Source of the DNA: an uncultured Clostridia bacterium
GTDB taxonomy: Bacteria; Bacillota; Clostridia; Peptostreptococcales; Acidaminobacteraceae
DNA: 13,304 bases
NCBI GenBank assembly: GCA_945950065.1
Contig: CAMFGQ010000032.1
Location: forward strand, 1 to 13,304
Direction: 5' to 3'
The notes beneath the pieces are model-generated. The model searched no databases. It saw only the letters and a list, made by a program, of their open reading frames with translations, and was not told the origin of the DNA. The stretch's first letter is position 1, and the number at the start of each line of letters is the position of its first letter. A program made the translations under genes and the position numbers. Shown in pieces: positions 13,064 through 13,304 of the stretch.

Positions 13064-13304
13064 TTGAGATACCTCATATCCTCAGGACTGGTAATCTTTC
13101 GATTGTCCTGACTTCCTGGCAATACAAAGACGGTCTCACCGAGGTTTTCCAGTGCAGAAGCATCATCGCTGACGAGAAGGCCTTCTTCTCTTACTTTTGC
13201 ATAGGCCTCTTTCAAGAGGCCTACCTTTGCCCCCTGAGGCGTCTGCACTAAAATGTGATCTTCACGGGAAAGAGTACGTTGAACTTTTCCGTCTTTCACC
13301 AACT
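13060..13304 (-). CDS. ispD: 2-C-methyl-D-erythritol 4-phosphate cytidylyltransferase, C-terminal part, cut by window edge
   Basis: IspD joins CTP to methylerythritol 4-phosphate, the third MEP-pathway step. About 81 C-terminal codons are visible of the roughly 230 expected; the frame is open to the window end. GKVQRTLSRED, LVQTPQ, LVSDDASALENLG and NRKITSPEDM match the family; TSPED follows the conserved NxKxT segment that contacts the substrate. An apparent start at 13302 is only an internal TTG codon. The stop overlaps the ispF start as ATGA. Confidence 0.93.
   Translation of the reverse strand, partial: LVKDGKVQRTLSREDHILVQTPQGAKVGLLKEAYAKVREEGLLVSDDASALENLGETVFVLPGSQDNRKITSPEDMRYLK

Noticed and set aside
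1..13304. Mobile element, CRISPR array, defence or phage genes
   Set aside because: All long frames are housekeeping or PTS genes; no transposase, integrase, repeat array or terminal inverted repeats were seen.

Overview
The window is a continuous run of core chromosomal genes from a low-to-moderate-GC Gram-positive bacterium (Bacillota). Every gene I accept lies on the minus strand, so transcription runs from position 13304 towards 1. The Bacillota assignment rests on four things: the gene order ispD-ispF-gltX-cysS-mrnC-rlmB followed by rpmG-secE-nusG-rplKAJL, the presence of Mini-ribonuclease III, strong AGGAGG-type ribosome binding sites, and BglG-type RNA antitermination of a PTS operon. 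I cannot fix the genus. The lack of cysE, rae1 and sigH from their usual Bacillus places, and of rpoB after rplL, suggests a lineage outside the Bacillales, perhaps Clostridia or Erysipelotrichia (inference).

Right part (13304-8325): the end of ispD, then ispF, gltX, cysS, mrnC, an unrecognised 100-residue membrane-anchored protein, and rlmB. Most of these overlap or nearly touch and look like one operon for isoprenoid precursors, tRNA charging and 23S rRNA maturation. Middle part (8166-4784): a single tRNA-Thr(GGU) with its own promoter and terminator, a strong promoter, then rpmG, secE, nusG, rplK, rplA, rplJ and rplL, closed by a strong terminator. Two ribosomal-protein RNA switches are readable. 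One is an L1-type site between rplK and rplA that overlaps the rplA ribosome binding site. The other is an L10 leader with a transcription attenuator between rplA and rplJ.

Left part (4655-1): an inducible PTS operon. A promoter leads into a ribonucleic antiterminator (RAT) hairpin that overlaps a terminator. Then come a BglG/LicT/GlcT-type antiterminator, an EIICB transporter of the N-acetylglucosamine type, nagA, a free-standing glucose-family EIIA, HPr, and the start of Enzyme I. This one unit supplies a nearly complete phosphorelay from PEP to imported amino sugar, plus the first catabolic step. No nagB is present in the window.

I found no mobile element, CRISPR array, phage gene or new defence system. 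The most informative points are the RNA-level controls, the unusual join of rplL to a PTS operon, and the small unknown membrane protein.
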